From: Baffinella frigidus
Lineage: Eukaryota; Cryptophyceae; Cryptomonadales; Baffinellaceae
Reading direction: 5' to 3'
Length of the DNA stretch: 27,537 nucleotides
NCBI GenBank assembly: GCA_026770585.1
Contig: MU647192.1
Span: 1-27,537, forward strand
A model generated the notes under the pieces. That model had not been told where the DNA came from. It made no database searches and saw only the letters and a program-made list of their open reading frames with translations. A program made the translations under genes and the position numbers. Numbering within the stretch: position 1 is the first letter of the stretch; each line of letters starts with the position of its first letter. Shown here in pieces: positions 1 through 7,725 of this stretch.

Positions 1-214
1 TAATAAAGAAGATTAAAAAAAATCAGTTAAAATTTATTGTTTGTTTTTCATGTGATATTACAATTTTAAACTCTTTTAATAAAGCTTTCTTCTTCTTATG
101 GTAATAACTTCTCATTTGTTCTAATCGTTTTAGCCTATGCGCTTCATCTTTATACCAATTGTCCATTTACTAATTGGGCAGTTTTTTTTTCTCATATATA
201 TATTAGAAGACAAA

Positions 215-469
215 ATGACGAAACATTACCTTTACTGTAAATTTGAAGAAAAGCTTAAAGAGCTTGGTGGCAAATGGGATGCTGATGTAAAAAAGTGGTA
301 TTGTGACACTATGAATGATAAACTGAAGGATTATAGAGAAGTTAACGTAACTGTGCCGTATGACGAAAAGGATTCATACAAAGAAAAATATTCTATACGT
401 TGGTCTCCAGATTGTAAAAGTTGGGTTACCTCTCAGAAGATAGCGGAAATCATTGAATCTGAGAATTAG
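215..469 (+). CDS. Small DUF5710-like protein, two repeats
   Basis: 84-residue protein. It shows two copies of the pattern seen in DUF5710 proteins: a Lys/Gly-rich turn followed by a conserved Trp and a Lys-Trp-Tyr or Lys-Ser-Trp strand. The first repeat contains LGGKWDADVKKWYC; the second contains KEKYSIRWSPDCKSWVTS. This family is frequent in giant viruses and in bacterial or phage primase-like proteins, usually as an accessory module with no proven activity. The start at 215 is preferred because the domain begins there; an in-frame ATG at 137 would add 26 very hydrophobic residues that look like translated AT-rich leader. A run of TATATATATTA lies just upstream. Gene identity is family-level only. 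Confidence 0.6.
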   Translation: MTKHYLYCKFEEKLKELGGKWDADVKKWYCDTMNDKLKDYREVNVTVPYDEKDSYKEKYSIRWSPDCKSWVTSQKIAEIIESEN

Positions 470-508
470 GGTTGTTGTCTTTTTATTTTTTTCTTACATT
501 TAATTAAA

Positions 509-778
509 ATGGGATTTGATTTAACAGGGTTTAAAAAAGGAGAGTTTAGCGCAAGCATACAAAATTTTAGCCCTTTATGGGACCTTGTTTCAAATTTATG
601 TGCATTTACAAATGAACAATATGAAAGAGGATGTTTTAATGATTTTAAAGAATTTTCAAAGGATGAATCTTTATATATTGCGGAATGCTTAGAAGCATAT
701 TTAAAGACCAATCGTAATGACCATTTAATGATGTTCTATTTATTTGTAAAAGATTCAGGGGGTTTTATGATTGGCTGA
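509..778 (+). CDS. Small conserved 'MGFDL' protein
   Basis: 89 residues, beginning MGFDLTGF and followed by a Pro-Leu-Trp-Asp segment (SPLWDLV, about residues 27-33). This resembles a short family seen in phages and giant viruses that starts MG(F/Y)D(L/V) and carries a WRPLWDYV-like motif; its function is unknown. Codon use is AT-rich like the preceding gene, 39 bases upstream and on the same strand. No signal peptide or membrane segment. After the stop, 779-900 holds no gene that I can support, only A/T-rich sequence including a run that reads AAAATTGA on the minus strand (an early-promoter word of some giant viruses, possibly chance). Confidence 0.55.
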   Translation: MGFDLTGFKKGEFSASIQNFSPLWDLVSNLCAFTNEQYERGCFNDFKEFSKDESLYIAECLEAYLKTNRNDHLMMFYLFVKDSGGFMIG

Positions 779-922
779 AAATGAAAAATCAATTTTTTCA
801 AATTTGTTCCATTTTGAACAGAATTTCATGGGGCTCATTGTTGCCTATAGATTACATACCTATTTCATTTTTAAACAACCCTTAAATTAACTTCCCATAA
901 GTGATTTACGGAAAAACATTTC

Positions 923-979
923 TCGAACCCTCGAAAACATGAGGTTACAGAATCGAACCCTTGGAAACATGAGGTTACA
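923..979 (+). repeat. 27-bp direct repeat pair at composition boundary
   Basis: Two near-identical 27-bp copies (923-949 and 953-979) of a sequence starting TCGAACCC and ending CATGAGGTTACA, 30 bases apart. They lie exactly where AT-rich sequence gives way to balanced sequence. Confidence 0.85.
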
Positions 980-989
980 TTTTTTTGGC

Positions 990-3086
990 TTAAAATCTTT
1001 TGAAAGCAAATTTGAAAGGGATTTCATTCGAAAGCAAATTTGAAAGGGATTGCGCTAGATCGACACTTATGTAAACACACCACGAAAATTGGGCGAAGGC
1101 GTCGACCGATGTGACAGGACCGGCCGCGTTGTTACTGGTAAAGACGACACTCGCTCGGGGCTGATCAGCATCATCCGATTGGGTCTCACTATAACCGCGA
1201 AAGCTTACAGAGAACAAGTGCAGAGTATGCTTACGAGACGCGACCCCGTCTCCTTTGACATACTGCACTACAATAGCATACTTGGTGTAGTAGACGTCCG
1301 AGTCGATGTGCACCCTGTAGACATTCCCAGACGCATACAATTCCTCCGTTTGGTCCCATATTTTTGTCCATATAGTAGATGACCCACCATCAATTTCTGT
1401 GGCATATAACCGAAATATGGTTGGTATACCAAATCCGTACATGTCGTCGGATGCTGGTATGAATTCGAGCGTACGCAACCTGAACGGAGACGGCCACGAA
1501 ATATCAAACCACTCACCACTGTACGAATTGTCACCGATACCCTCGCCAGTGCCAAGTGGGTGAGTGTACTTGTTCCCATTGAACTTTGCCATCACGTTAT
1601 CACCACTGGTGACCCCTCCATACGACCCACGCTTAAAAGAAGAACCAACACTGTTCTGATATGCTTCTGTGTCTGTAGCGGTCTCACTTGCATCGTTGTA
1701 AGGCACAACCGAAAACCAAGGGTATCTACCACTTGCTGCTTCTGACCAAGGGTCTCCTGTGCTCCAAGTAGACGAACATGTCACCTTGATTCCAAGCACG
1801 ACAGCAGAAGACGTTTCCGCATTCAAACTGACCTGTTCCCACTGTGCACCACGCGTTGCAGGGTCTGGAAACACTGCATGCACAGGGGATACTGTCGCCG
1901 TGTGTGTGGTTAGCACACACTGATCCACTGAGGTAGACGCAGTACTCAACGTTGTGACACCACTCGGGCAATCGATACAACCGACGGTGTTGTCCGCCAC
2001 TGCCAAAAATGTCCCCCTTGCGCATGGTGTACACGAACTTGCCCCATTAGAACTATACGTCCCTGCCGCACATGATGTACACGAACTTGCCCCATTAGAA
2101 CTATACGTCCCTGCAGTGCATGGTGTACACCCACCTATCCCTGTATTATACTTGTACGTCCCTGCAGTGCATGGTGTACACCAACCCATCCCTGTATTAT
2201 AATTGTACGTCCCTGCAGTGCATGGTGTACACCCACCTATCCCTGTATTATACTTGTACGTCCCTGCAGTGCATGGTGTACACCAACCCATCCCTGTATT
2301 ATAATTGTACGTCCCTGCAGTGCATGGTGTACACGAGCTTGACCCGTATGAACTAAACTCCCCTGCCGCACATGATGTACACGAGCTTGACCCGTATGCA
2401 CTAAACTCCCCTGCCGCACATGGTGTACACGAACTTGCCCCATTAGAACTAAACCCCCCTGCCGCACATGGTATACACGAACTTGCCCCAGCAGAACTAT
2501 ACGTCCCTGCTGTACATGCACCACACTCCGCCGATCCTATCGTGCCCTTGCGCGTCCCCGCTGCGCATGGTGTGCACCCTGAGGGACTGTTTCCACCGGA
2601 CCCGACATCACAGAGACACCCAGATATGTCCAACGCGCCAACCCAGGTATAAATGTTACGATAAGCATCGTCACCCGTGGCATATATAAATCTTTGAGTT
2701 GCCGTATTGGCAGGACACGGTCGCCCCCGTGTTTCCCAGAACCACCCACCAGGATACACGGGGTCAATAACCTTCATATACGTCCAGTAGGTATTGACAG
2801 GGATTTCGTGATTGCATAGACCTTGGTCCCGTCTGTTTCCAATGAAACCTTCTTTGCATATACAAGAATTAATGGCATCGGAAGTGTGGTACTCTGTCTC
2901 CTGATAAAGCGTGTCACCTATCCGCGTGATCATTTTGTGGCCAACGTCGCATTCAACGCAATCACCCCCGAAGTGGTAGGCATATCCTATGTACTGTCCT
3001 CCTTTGCAATATTCCACCGAGTCGACCTGTCCCAAGCATAGCAAATACAAATATACGATAATGCAGATACCATATCTATTACTCAT
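990..3086 (-). CDS. Secreted Cys-rich (GCC2/GCC3-type) repeat protein with discoidin-like C-terminal domain
   Basis: 698 residues from the ATG at 3086. The N-terminus (MSNRYGICIIVYLYLLCLG) is a signal peptide. After a Cys-rich head domain shared with the next gene, about residues 175-400 carry more than ten repeats of the form CTPCAAGTYSSNGASS, the ephrin-receptor-like/GCC2-GCC3 or TNFR-like pattern. Residues ~430-650 form a beta-rich domain with GEWFDISWPSPFRLRTLEF and later YAIVVQYV, resembling an F5/8 type C (discoidin) lectin fold. No membrane anchor is visible; the last ~20 residues come from the junction repeats, so the natural C-terminus may be lost. An earlier in-frame ATG at 3164 would lie upstream of the nearest TATA-like box, so 3086 is preferred. 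Likely an extracellular or virion-surface adhesin (inference). Confidence 0.8.
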   Translation of the reverse strand: MSNRYGICIIVYLYLLCLGQVDSVEYCKGGQYIGYAYHFGGDCVECDVGHKMITRIGDTLYQETEYHTSDAINSCICKEGFIGNRRDQGLCNHEIPVNTYWTYMKVIDPVYPGGWFWETRGRPCPANTATQRFIYATGDDAYRNIYTWVGALDISGCLCDVGSGGNSPSGCTPCAAGTRKGTIGSAECGACTAGTYSSAGASSCIPCAAGGFSSNGASSCTPCAAGEFSAYGSSSCTSCAAGEFSSYGSSSCTPCTAGTYNYNTGMGWCTPCTAGTYKYNTGIGGCTPCTAGTYNYNTGMGWCTPCTAGTYKYNTGIGGCTPCTAGTYSSNGASSCTSCAAGTYSSNGASSCTPCARGTFLAVADNTVGCIDCPSGVTTLSTASTSVDQCVLTTHTATVSPVHAVFPDPATRGAQWEQVSLNAETSSAVVLGIKVTCSSTWSTGDPWSEAASGRYPWFSVVPYNDASETATDTEAYQNSVGSSFKRGSYGGVTSGDNVMAKFNGNKYTHPLGTGEGIGDNSYSGEWFDISWPSPFRLRTLEFIPASDDMYGFGIPTIFRLYATEIDGGSSTIWTKIWDQTEELYASGNVYRVHIDSDVYYTKYAIVVQYVKGDGVASRKHTLHLFSVSFRGYSETQSDDADQPRASVVFTSNNAAGPVTSVDAFAQFSWCVYISVDLAQSLSNLLSNEIPFKFAFKRF
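1002..1050 (+). repeat. 21-bp direct repeat pair overlapping gene 3' end
   Basis: Two exact 21-bp copies (1002-1022 and 1030-1050) starting GAAAGCAAATTTG. The minus-strand glycoprotein reads through both copies in two different frames before its stop, so the repeat supplies its last ~20 codons. Confidence 0.9.
2105..2335 (-). repeat. 51-bp in-frame tandem array, alternating A/B units
   Basis: 51-bp units (17 codons) occur in tandem. Two variants alternate A-B-A-B, encoding repeats ending in NTGMGW and NTGIGG, so the recent duplication unit is 102 bp. More diverged 51-bp units continue to about 2560. Confidence 0.9.
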
Positions 3087-3128
3087 CAAGTATATGTTGG
3101 ATGAGTGCGCGGTAATGAACTGATGAGT

Positions 3129-3136
3129 GTATATAT
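3129..3136 (-). promoter_or_regulatory. TATA-like box for the gene at 3086
   Basis: TATATAC on the minus strand about 45 nt upstream of the chosen ATG; a second one (GTATATAAC) lies at 3145-3153. The whole promoter fits in the 90-bp gap between the paralogues. Confidence 0.5.
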
Positions 3137-3176
3137 CAAAACAAGTTATATACTGCGATGTCATGTCAGGTTCTGG

Positions 3177-5132
3177 TTAGAAACCCGCCATGCGGTCTGG
3201 TACTACACCCGTTACGCTGTTGTAATCGGCGAATATGTTAACACCAACCGGTTTTTTGGTTCGCAGCAGCTCCAGGAACTGCTCGTTCTGGTCTGTGAGC
3301 ACCGGTACAGTTTCACATATACAATCGTCGACACTAATCGAATTGAGTCCAGCGGTTGTCATTCCATCCGGGCACGGGTAACACGCAGCCGCACGCGTCC
3401 CGGGGTTGTATGTGCCAACCAAACAGCTGGTATATACCCAGTTGTTTACACCAGTCGAGTCAACCTCACATTTACTAAAGTCGATACCAAATCCTGGAAG
3501 ATAATGCGAATCCGCGTCCGCACTACGGCCACATATGCAACTGGACACATCAGGTGCCCCCGCTGCGGGTGTCCATGCACCAGATGCACACGACTGGCAT
3601 GAAATGCTGCCGCCCGATGGATTGCTGGCGTAATAGTCTTTCAAACAGTCTACGCATATTGTATTGGCTGCCCCTCCACTAGAACTACCTCTACCACAAC
3701 TGGTACAATATGTTCTACCAGACGCGCTACTAAACGTACCCGGTCCACACCCCGTACACCCAACATTGCCACCAGACGGGGTGTTCGAGCGCGTCCCGGC
3801 CGGGCATGGTGTACACTTCGCACGGGAGAAACCGTTGGAAAACGAGCCAATGATACAATCGGTACACGACGTTGCGCCTTGCCGGTCGTTGTATGTACCC
3901 GGTCCACATTCCTTACACCCAGAATTGCCACCCGACGGGGTGTTCGAGCGCGTCCCAATCGGACACTTTGCACATCCTGTGTTGAAAGCATGCGCTGAAT
4001 ACGAGCCTACGGGACAATCTGTACAAGACGTTCCACCGTCTTGGCCACTGTATGTACCCGGTCCACATGCGACACACACATCATCTGACAACACCCGTGA
4101 CATAAACCACCCCGAATTGCATAAACACCGCGCATTACCCACCCCGGTAGCATACGAGTTCACAGGACATGTCGTACATGCTACATTTCCAGTTGCGTTC
4201 CCTTCTTCGACCCCTCGGCTGTATGAATTCGCTGAGCATGGCGTACAGGCACTCGTCCCGCTTGCAAGTTTGAACGTCCCATCTTCACACTGAACACATA
4301 CATCACCGTCCATGTAGAACCCGGCGATACATGATATACACTGGTTCACAGATGTGGACCCCGTACTCAAAGTTGATGTATAAGTCGGACAGTTTGTACA
4401 ACCGACGGTGTTGTTTACCACAGAGGAATATGTCCCAGTCGCGCATGCGTCGCATGTTGGCGTTTCCTCTCCTGGAGTGAAAGTCCCTATCTGTACAAAT
4501 CCCGCGGTACATTGGGATACTATGCATGCACTGGCTCCAGTCGGACTAAATGTACCCGTATCACATGATTTACACACATCGTCCGATGATACCGTGTTCT
4601 TGTATGTCCCTGCCGTGCACGCCGTGCATCCCATTGCACCGTTTTTCTGGTACCCTGGGTTGCATAGACAACCATCTATGGACCGTGCGCCTGCTGTGAA
4701 AGATAGAGTAGAAGTTGGAGTTGGGTGACCCGATACTTCATAAACCACACTAGCTGCCGTATTGCTAGGGCATGTAGCCCCCCGTGTCTCCCAGTACCAA
4801 CCACCGACAAATGCCGGGTCTGTTATTTTCACATACAACCAGTAGGAATTGATCGGGACTAAGTTATTGCATCTATGAACGGTCTTCCTGCTTCCAATGA
4901 AACCCTCCCTGCATATACAAGTACCAACGTGAGTGGAACTGTGGTACTGATTGTCCTGATACAGCGTGGTACCTATCTGTGTGAGCATTTTGCCGTCGTC
5001 ACTGTCACATGGATAACAAATACCCAAATACCAGTCTAAGTAATGTCCTCCGGGGCAAGATGACACCGAGTCGACATGTCTCACGTACAACAAACATAGA
5101 TATATAGCACAGATGCCATATCGATTGCACAT
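3177..5132 (-). CDS. Secreted Cys-rich (GCC2/GCC3-type) repeat protein, paralogue of the downstream gene
   Basis: 651 residues from the ATG at 5132. The first ~150 residues align with the neighbouring paralogue: the signal peptide (MCNRYGICAIYLCLLYV), a CPGGHYLDW versus CKGGQYIGY start, the TLYQ(D/E) motif, CICREGFIGSRK, and a GGWYWETRG element. Residues ~170-600 are Cys-rich repeats of the GPGTYSGQDGGTSCTDCPVG type, more diverse than in the paralogue and without the homogenised 51-bp array. No discoidin-like domain and no transmembrane helix can be seen; the C-terminus ends after a last Cys repeat with a ~45-residue tail. The start at 5132 matches the paralogue and lies ~40 nt below a TATATAT box; the in-frame ATG at 5171 overlaps that box. 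Probably a tandem duplication with diverged C-terminal function. Confidence 0.8.
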   Translation of the reverse strand: MCNRYGICAIYLCLLYVRHVDSVSSCPGGHYLDWYLGICYPCDSDDGKMLTQIGTTLYQDNQYHSSTHVGTCICREGFIGSRKTVHRCNNLVPINSYWLYVKITDPAFVGGWYWETRGATCPSNTAASVVYEVSGHPTPTSTLSFTAGARSIDGCLCNPGYQKNGAMGCTACTAGTYKNTVSSDDVCKSCDTGTFSPTGASACIVSQCTAGFVQIGTFTPGEETPTCDACATGTYSSVVNNTVGCTNCPTYTSTLSTGSTSVNQCISCIAGFYMDGDVCVQCEDGTFKLASGTSACTPCSANSYSRGVEEGNATGNVACTTCPVNSYATGVGNARCLCNSGWFMSRVLSDDVCVACGPGTYSGQDGGTSCTDCPVGSYSAHAFNTGCAKCPIGTRSNTPSGGNSGCKECGPGTYNDRQGATSCTDCIIGSFSNGFSRAKCTPCPAGTRSNTPSGGNVGCTGCGPGTFSSASGRTYCTSCGRGSSSGGAANTICVDCLKDYYASNPSGGSISCQSCASGAWTPAAGAPDVSSCICGRSADADSHYLPGFGIDFSKCEVDSTGVNNWVYTSCLVGTYNPGTRAAACYPCPDGMTTAGLNSISVDDCICETVPVLTDQNEQFLELLRTKKPVGVNIFADYNSVTGVVPDRMAGF

Positions 5133-5168
5133 CGAGTACCTGTTGTATGGATATGATACAAACATTCC

Positions 5169-5177
5169 CATATATAC
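5169..5177 (-). promoter_or_regulatory. TATA-like box for the gene at 5132
   Basis: GTATATATG on the minus strand, 37-45 nt upstream of the ATG at 5132. Confidence 0.5.
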
Positions 5178-5261
5178 CCACCGAATGGCTAAAATGGTTA
5201 AGACCCATTAATCACACACCCCTCGACCTGGTTGTAATCGTGTCCGTGACCATTCCCATTA

Positions 5262-5418
5262 TTCACCCTCTTAGGTATTTAACAATGCCATGGTTCATAG
5301 GTAGTTATAGACTTCTCGTATCACAACCACACACCGATGAACGTACGACCTAGGTGCCATATAATGTGTCTGGTGGGGTTGGTCTGTATCACCATTCATA
5401 CAGTATCTGCAGGGCTAC
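5262..5418 (+). pseudogene. Decayed copy of the promoter and signal-peptide region of the 7726 glycoprotein gene
   Basis: This stretch matches the region ~7673-7786: the TTAGGTATTTAACA promoter word, TTCATAGGTAGT, and then a block almost identical to the signal-peptide codons (GGTGGGGTTG, TCTGTATCAC, ATTCATA, then GTATCTGCAGGGCT). The reading frame is not maintained. Similarity stops abruptly where the palindromic GTTGCGTAGCAAC cluster begins, exactly after the GCAGGGCT that corresponds to the mature N-terminus. It is a 5' fragment, not an expressed gene. Confidence 0.8.
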
Positions 5419-5492
5419 CCCGTTGCGTAGCAACGGGTCTGTGTAGCAACGGGGTCTACGTAGCAACGGGGCCTGCATAGCAACGGGGTCCG
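5418..5492. repeat. Palindromic GTTGCGTAGCAAC cluster (left)
   Basis: A perfect palindrome (CCCCGTTGCGTAGCAACGGG) followed by three further half-sites of the form GTAGCAACGGGG. The same motif recurs in the cluster at 7553-7657 on the other side of the zinc-finger gene. From 5493 to 5644 I see no gene, only the 3' flank of the zinc-finger gene with a CAGCAGCTGCTG palindrome and short CACAGCACAC repeats. Confidence 0.85.
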
Positions 5493-5644
5493 GGTTACAG
5501 GCCAGCAGCTGCTGGTTACAATCGCGTCGAAATGAATTTGTTTTAATCGTACACAGTACACCACACCACAACACCCCGCATCACAGCACACAGCCATCAC
5601 AGCACACCGCATCTACGAGATATAACTGTCTGTCACGAACCCAG

Positions 5645-7297
5645 CTAGACCACCCCCGTTTTCTGTTTCTTATTCGAAGGCGGTTCTTGGGCACAGTCCG
5701 CTGTCGAGGTGGGTGTTGTGGCGAGTTTGAGAGCTTTTCGCGCTTTCTTGGCAATTTTAGCCTGTTGCTTCTTCTCCCGGTCTTTCAGTACAGACGGGGT
5801 GGCGGGATGCGGCTGCTTGTGACCACGCACTGCGATGTTGAACACCGTTTCCTTCCCTTTTTTGGTACCAACGACGGTCGCAGATAGAAGTCGAGGAATC
5901 GTCGGAGTAGGGTCACTGGGGTCGACTTCGTCGGTGAAAACCGGGTCGTGCATCTCTACCAACGTGACGAAGAGTGAGTAGATGTTCGTTTTACCGGCCT
6001 CACGGCGTTTCTTCTCCTCCACGGATTCAGACCCAGGCAACCGAGACCCCGCACCTGCCTGTCTGTGGAGACGGATACCGTGTGGCATTCCCATGTCTTC
6101 GAGGTAGTACTGCATCTCACCTTCAAGGCATGTGATGTCGTAGCGATTGTCAGATGTCGCCAGAACGAACGTCTCGATGACAGAACCGGCCTCGGAACCC
6201 GTGAAGAGTCGCAGATCTCCTGTGGACGTTTCGATGCGCACTAGCGGGTCGCGCCGCTCCCTGTGCAAAACCCCCCTGCACTCCGGGCATTTCTCTTCTT
6301 CTCCAGGCGTGATGTCCACAACTGTAGTACCTATGTACGCCCCGTAAGTCTTTCCCTTGCTGTTCATGAACACGTCCCGAAGGGTCGCATTCCCATGGCG
6401 CTTAGTCCATTTGGCGGTGACCGGTGCTCCTTCCGGATGATGAATACCCGCCGGACTGTTCATCAACTGACCAATTTTCATTTCGATCTCTTCGGCCCGT
6501 GAAACCCCTTCGATCTGGCCGAATTTTGAATGCGCACCGCCGTATAGTGTTCCGCGTTCAGCGCGGTCTTCTGTTCGCCGTTTCTGCATGCATTGTCTCT
6601 GTGCTTTGCGACGCGCGGCGAGCTTCGGGTCGTCCTTCGGAACATGCGTATAGAGATGATGGTTGTTGCGATAGGTGCTCGTCGGGAATCCCTCGTTGCA
6701 CATCGGGCACTTGTACTGGGTTCTCACGGGGTCGCCGGGTGGTGAACAATACGTGTCCCAGTGTTCTTTGCGGTGGGTGGCTGATGTGAAGCGCAGCTCG
6801 CAGTCCGGGCACGGGTAATCGCGGACGTCGTTGTGTAGGGATGAGTTTTGGTGTCGCGTCAGGTGATTGCGCGTTTCGAACCTAAACCCGCATTTTTCCC
6901 CGGTCGTTTTGTCGATGAGGTCGCATTCGTTGTGATAGAGTTTGTTGTGTTTAAAGTCGACGTGTTCCTTGAGCTTTGCATGGCTTTGCCGTGACACCTT
7001 GCAATCGGACCACGTGCAGTAGCGCTTCGGACGTACGCGCTTCTTCTTTTCTTTCTTTGTGTCGTCTTCGACACAGTCGTCTTCGGTCGTATCTTCGTCT
7101 ATCCCGGTGCTGCTTGTGGTGGTATCATCACCGTCCACGCTGCTCACCGCCTCAGTGGGTGTTACTATGTCTTCGGGTTGTGCCGTAGAGAACGGTGTCG
7201 GTGTACTGTCGGCGACGTCGGCTTGTTTGCGCTTCGTCGATACGCGTGCAGGTGACGCCGGTTTACACGTGGACCCGCATTCTTCTTTGCCACACAT
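5645..7297 (-). CDS. C2H2 zinc-finger nuclear protein
   Basis: 550 residues from the ATG at 7297 (the frame is open upstream, but without an ATG). Residues 1-80 are acidic and Ser/Thr-rich; residues 81-92 are a basic nuclear-localisation-like run (KKEKKKRVRPKR). Four C2H2-type fingers follow: C94/C99...H112/H117, C125/C136...H145 or H149, C163/C166...H175/H179, and C197/C200...H213 or H214/H219. A later CPEC pair (about residue 340) and a ~200-residue domain of unknown family follow, then a Lys-rich C-terminus ending KKQKTGVV. It probably acts as a DNA-binding regulator in the nucleus (inference from finger class). It is bracketed by palindromic repeat clusters and sits between a decayed and an intact copy of the same glycoprotein promoter, suggesting that it arrived as part of a rearrangement. 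Confidence 0.8.
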   Translation of the reverse strand: MCGKEECGSTCKPASPARVSTKRKQADVADSTPTPFSTAQPEDIVTPTEAVSSVDGDDTTTSSTGIDEDTTEDDCVEDDTKKEKKKRVRPKRYCTWSDCKVSRQSHAKLKEHVDFKHNKLYHNECDLIDKTTGEKCGFRFETRNHLTRHQNSSLHNDVRDYPCPDCELRFTSATHRKEHWDTYCSPPGDPVRTQYKCPMCNEGFPTSTYRNNHHLYTHVPKDDPKLAARRKAQRQCMQKRRTEDRAERGTLYGGAHSKFGQIEGVSRAEEIEMKIGQLMNSPAGIHHPEGAPVTAKWTKRHGNATLRDVFMNSKGKTYGAYIGTTVVDITPGEEEKCPECRGVLHRERRDPLVRIETSTGDLRLFTGSEAGSVIETFVLATSDNRYDITCLEGEMQYYLEDMGMPHGIRLHRQAGAGSRLPGSESVEEKKRREAGKTNIYSLFVTLVEMHDPVFTDEVDPSDPTPTIPRLLSATVVGTKKGKETVFNIAVRGHKQPHPATPSVLKDREKKQQAKIAKKARKALKLATTPTSTADCAQEPPSNKKQKTGVV

Positions 7298-7352
7298 GGT
7301 TATGTCGCGGTGTCTTGTATTAGTGTTCAAATAGTAACGGGTTGTGATACCA

Positions 7353-7362
7353 CGCTATATGG
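7353..7362 (-). promoter_or_regulatory. TATA-like box for the zinc-finger gene
   Basis: CCATATAGCG on the minus strand, about 56-65 nt upstream of the ATG at 7297. Confidence 0.35.
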
Positions 7363-7440
7363 TTGCCTTCTAATTGAGGTGTGTTTGTGTGGGTATTTCG
7401 GCGTGTATGTGTAGAAACGGATTTTTTTTGAGTGTGTCAT

Positions 7441-7545
7441 ACAGTCTGTAAATCCCAAACAGTCTGTAAATCCCAAACAGTCTGTAAATCCCAAACAGTC
7501 TGTAAATCCCAAACAGTCTGTAATCCCAAACAGTCTGTAAATACA
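7441..7545 (+). repeat. 18-bp tandem repeat, six copies
   Basis: Unit ACAGTCTGTAAATCCCAA; the fifth copy has lost one A and the last is partial. It lies in the 428-bp gap between the divergently transcribed zinc-finger gene and the large glycoprotein gene. Confidence 0.95.
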
Positions 7546-7552
7546 CCGCCCC

Positions 7553-7657
7553 CCCGTTGCTACGCAGACCCCGTTGCTACGCAACGGGTTCCGGGTTCCG
7601 GGTTCCGGGTTCCGGGTTCGCTGCGGGTTCTGGAGACCCCGTTGCGTAGCAACGGGT
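7553..7657. repeat. Palindromic GTTGCTACGCAAC cluster (right) with 7-bp minisatellite
   Basis: Contains a half-site, a complete palindrome (CCCGTTGCTACGCAACGGG), four to five copies of GGGTTCC, and another palindrome (CCCCGTTGCGTAGCAACGGG). It shares its core with the cluster at 5418-5492. Confidence 0.85.
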
Positions 7658-7687
7658 GACCATTTCCTCTTAATCACACCTATTAGG

Positions 7688-7695
7688 TATTTAAC
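7688..7695 (+). promoter_or_regulatory. TATA-like box (TATTTAAC) for the 1369-residue protein
   Basis: Lies 31-38 nt upstream of the ATG at 7726 and is conserved in the decayed copy at ~5276, which supports a functional promoter element. Confidence 0.6.
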
Positions 7696-7725
7696 AGTGA
7701 TCGGTTTTTCATAGGTAGTAAGGCG

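Larger units (their letters stand above)
1..900. other. AT-rich left block of different composition
   Basis: The first ~900 bases are strongly AT-rich (long T and A runs, AT-rich codons), whereas the rest of the window is balanced to GC-rich with many CpG. The change is abrupt and falls just before two sets of direct repeats (923-1050). The two genes inside resemble families common in nucleocytoplasmic giant viruses and phages rather than the neighbours to the right. This may be a recombination junction, an insertion boundary, or an assembly chimera; the sequence alone cannot decide. Confidence 0.7.

Noticed and set aside
466-711. Minus-strand 81-residue frame in the AT-rich block
   Set aside because: Antisense to the better supported MGFDL gene, with no recognisable motif.
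2105-2560. Regularly spaced repeats resembling a CRISPR array
   Set aside because: The period is exactly 51 bp with no unique spacers and the repeats encode in-frame Cys modules.
1954-2652. Several plus-strand frames rich in HGVH repeats
   Set aside because: Shadows of the minus-strand Cys-rich repeat gene, produced by the 51-bp periodicity.
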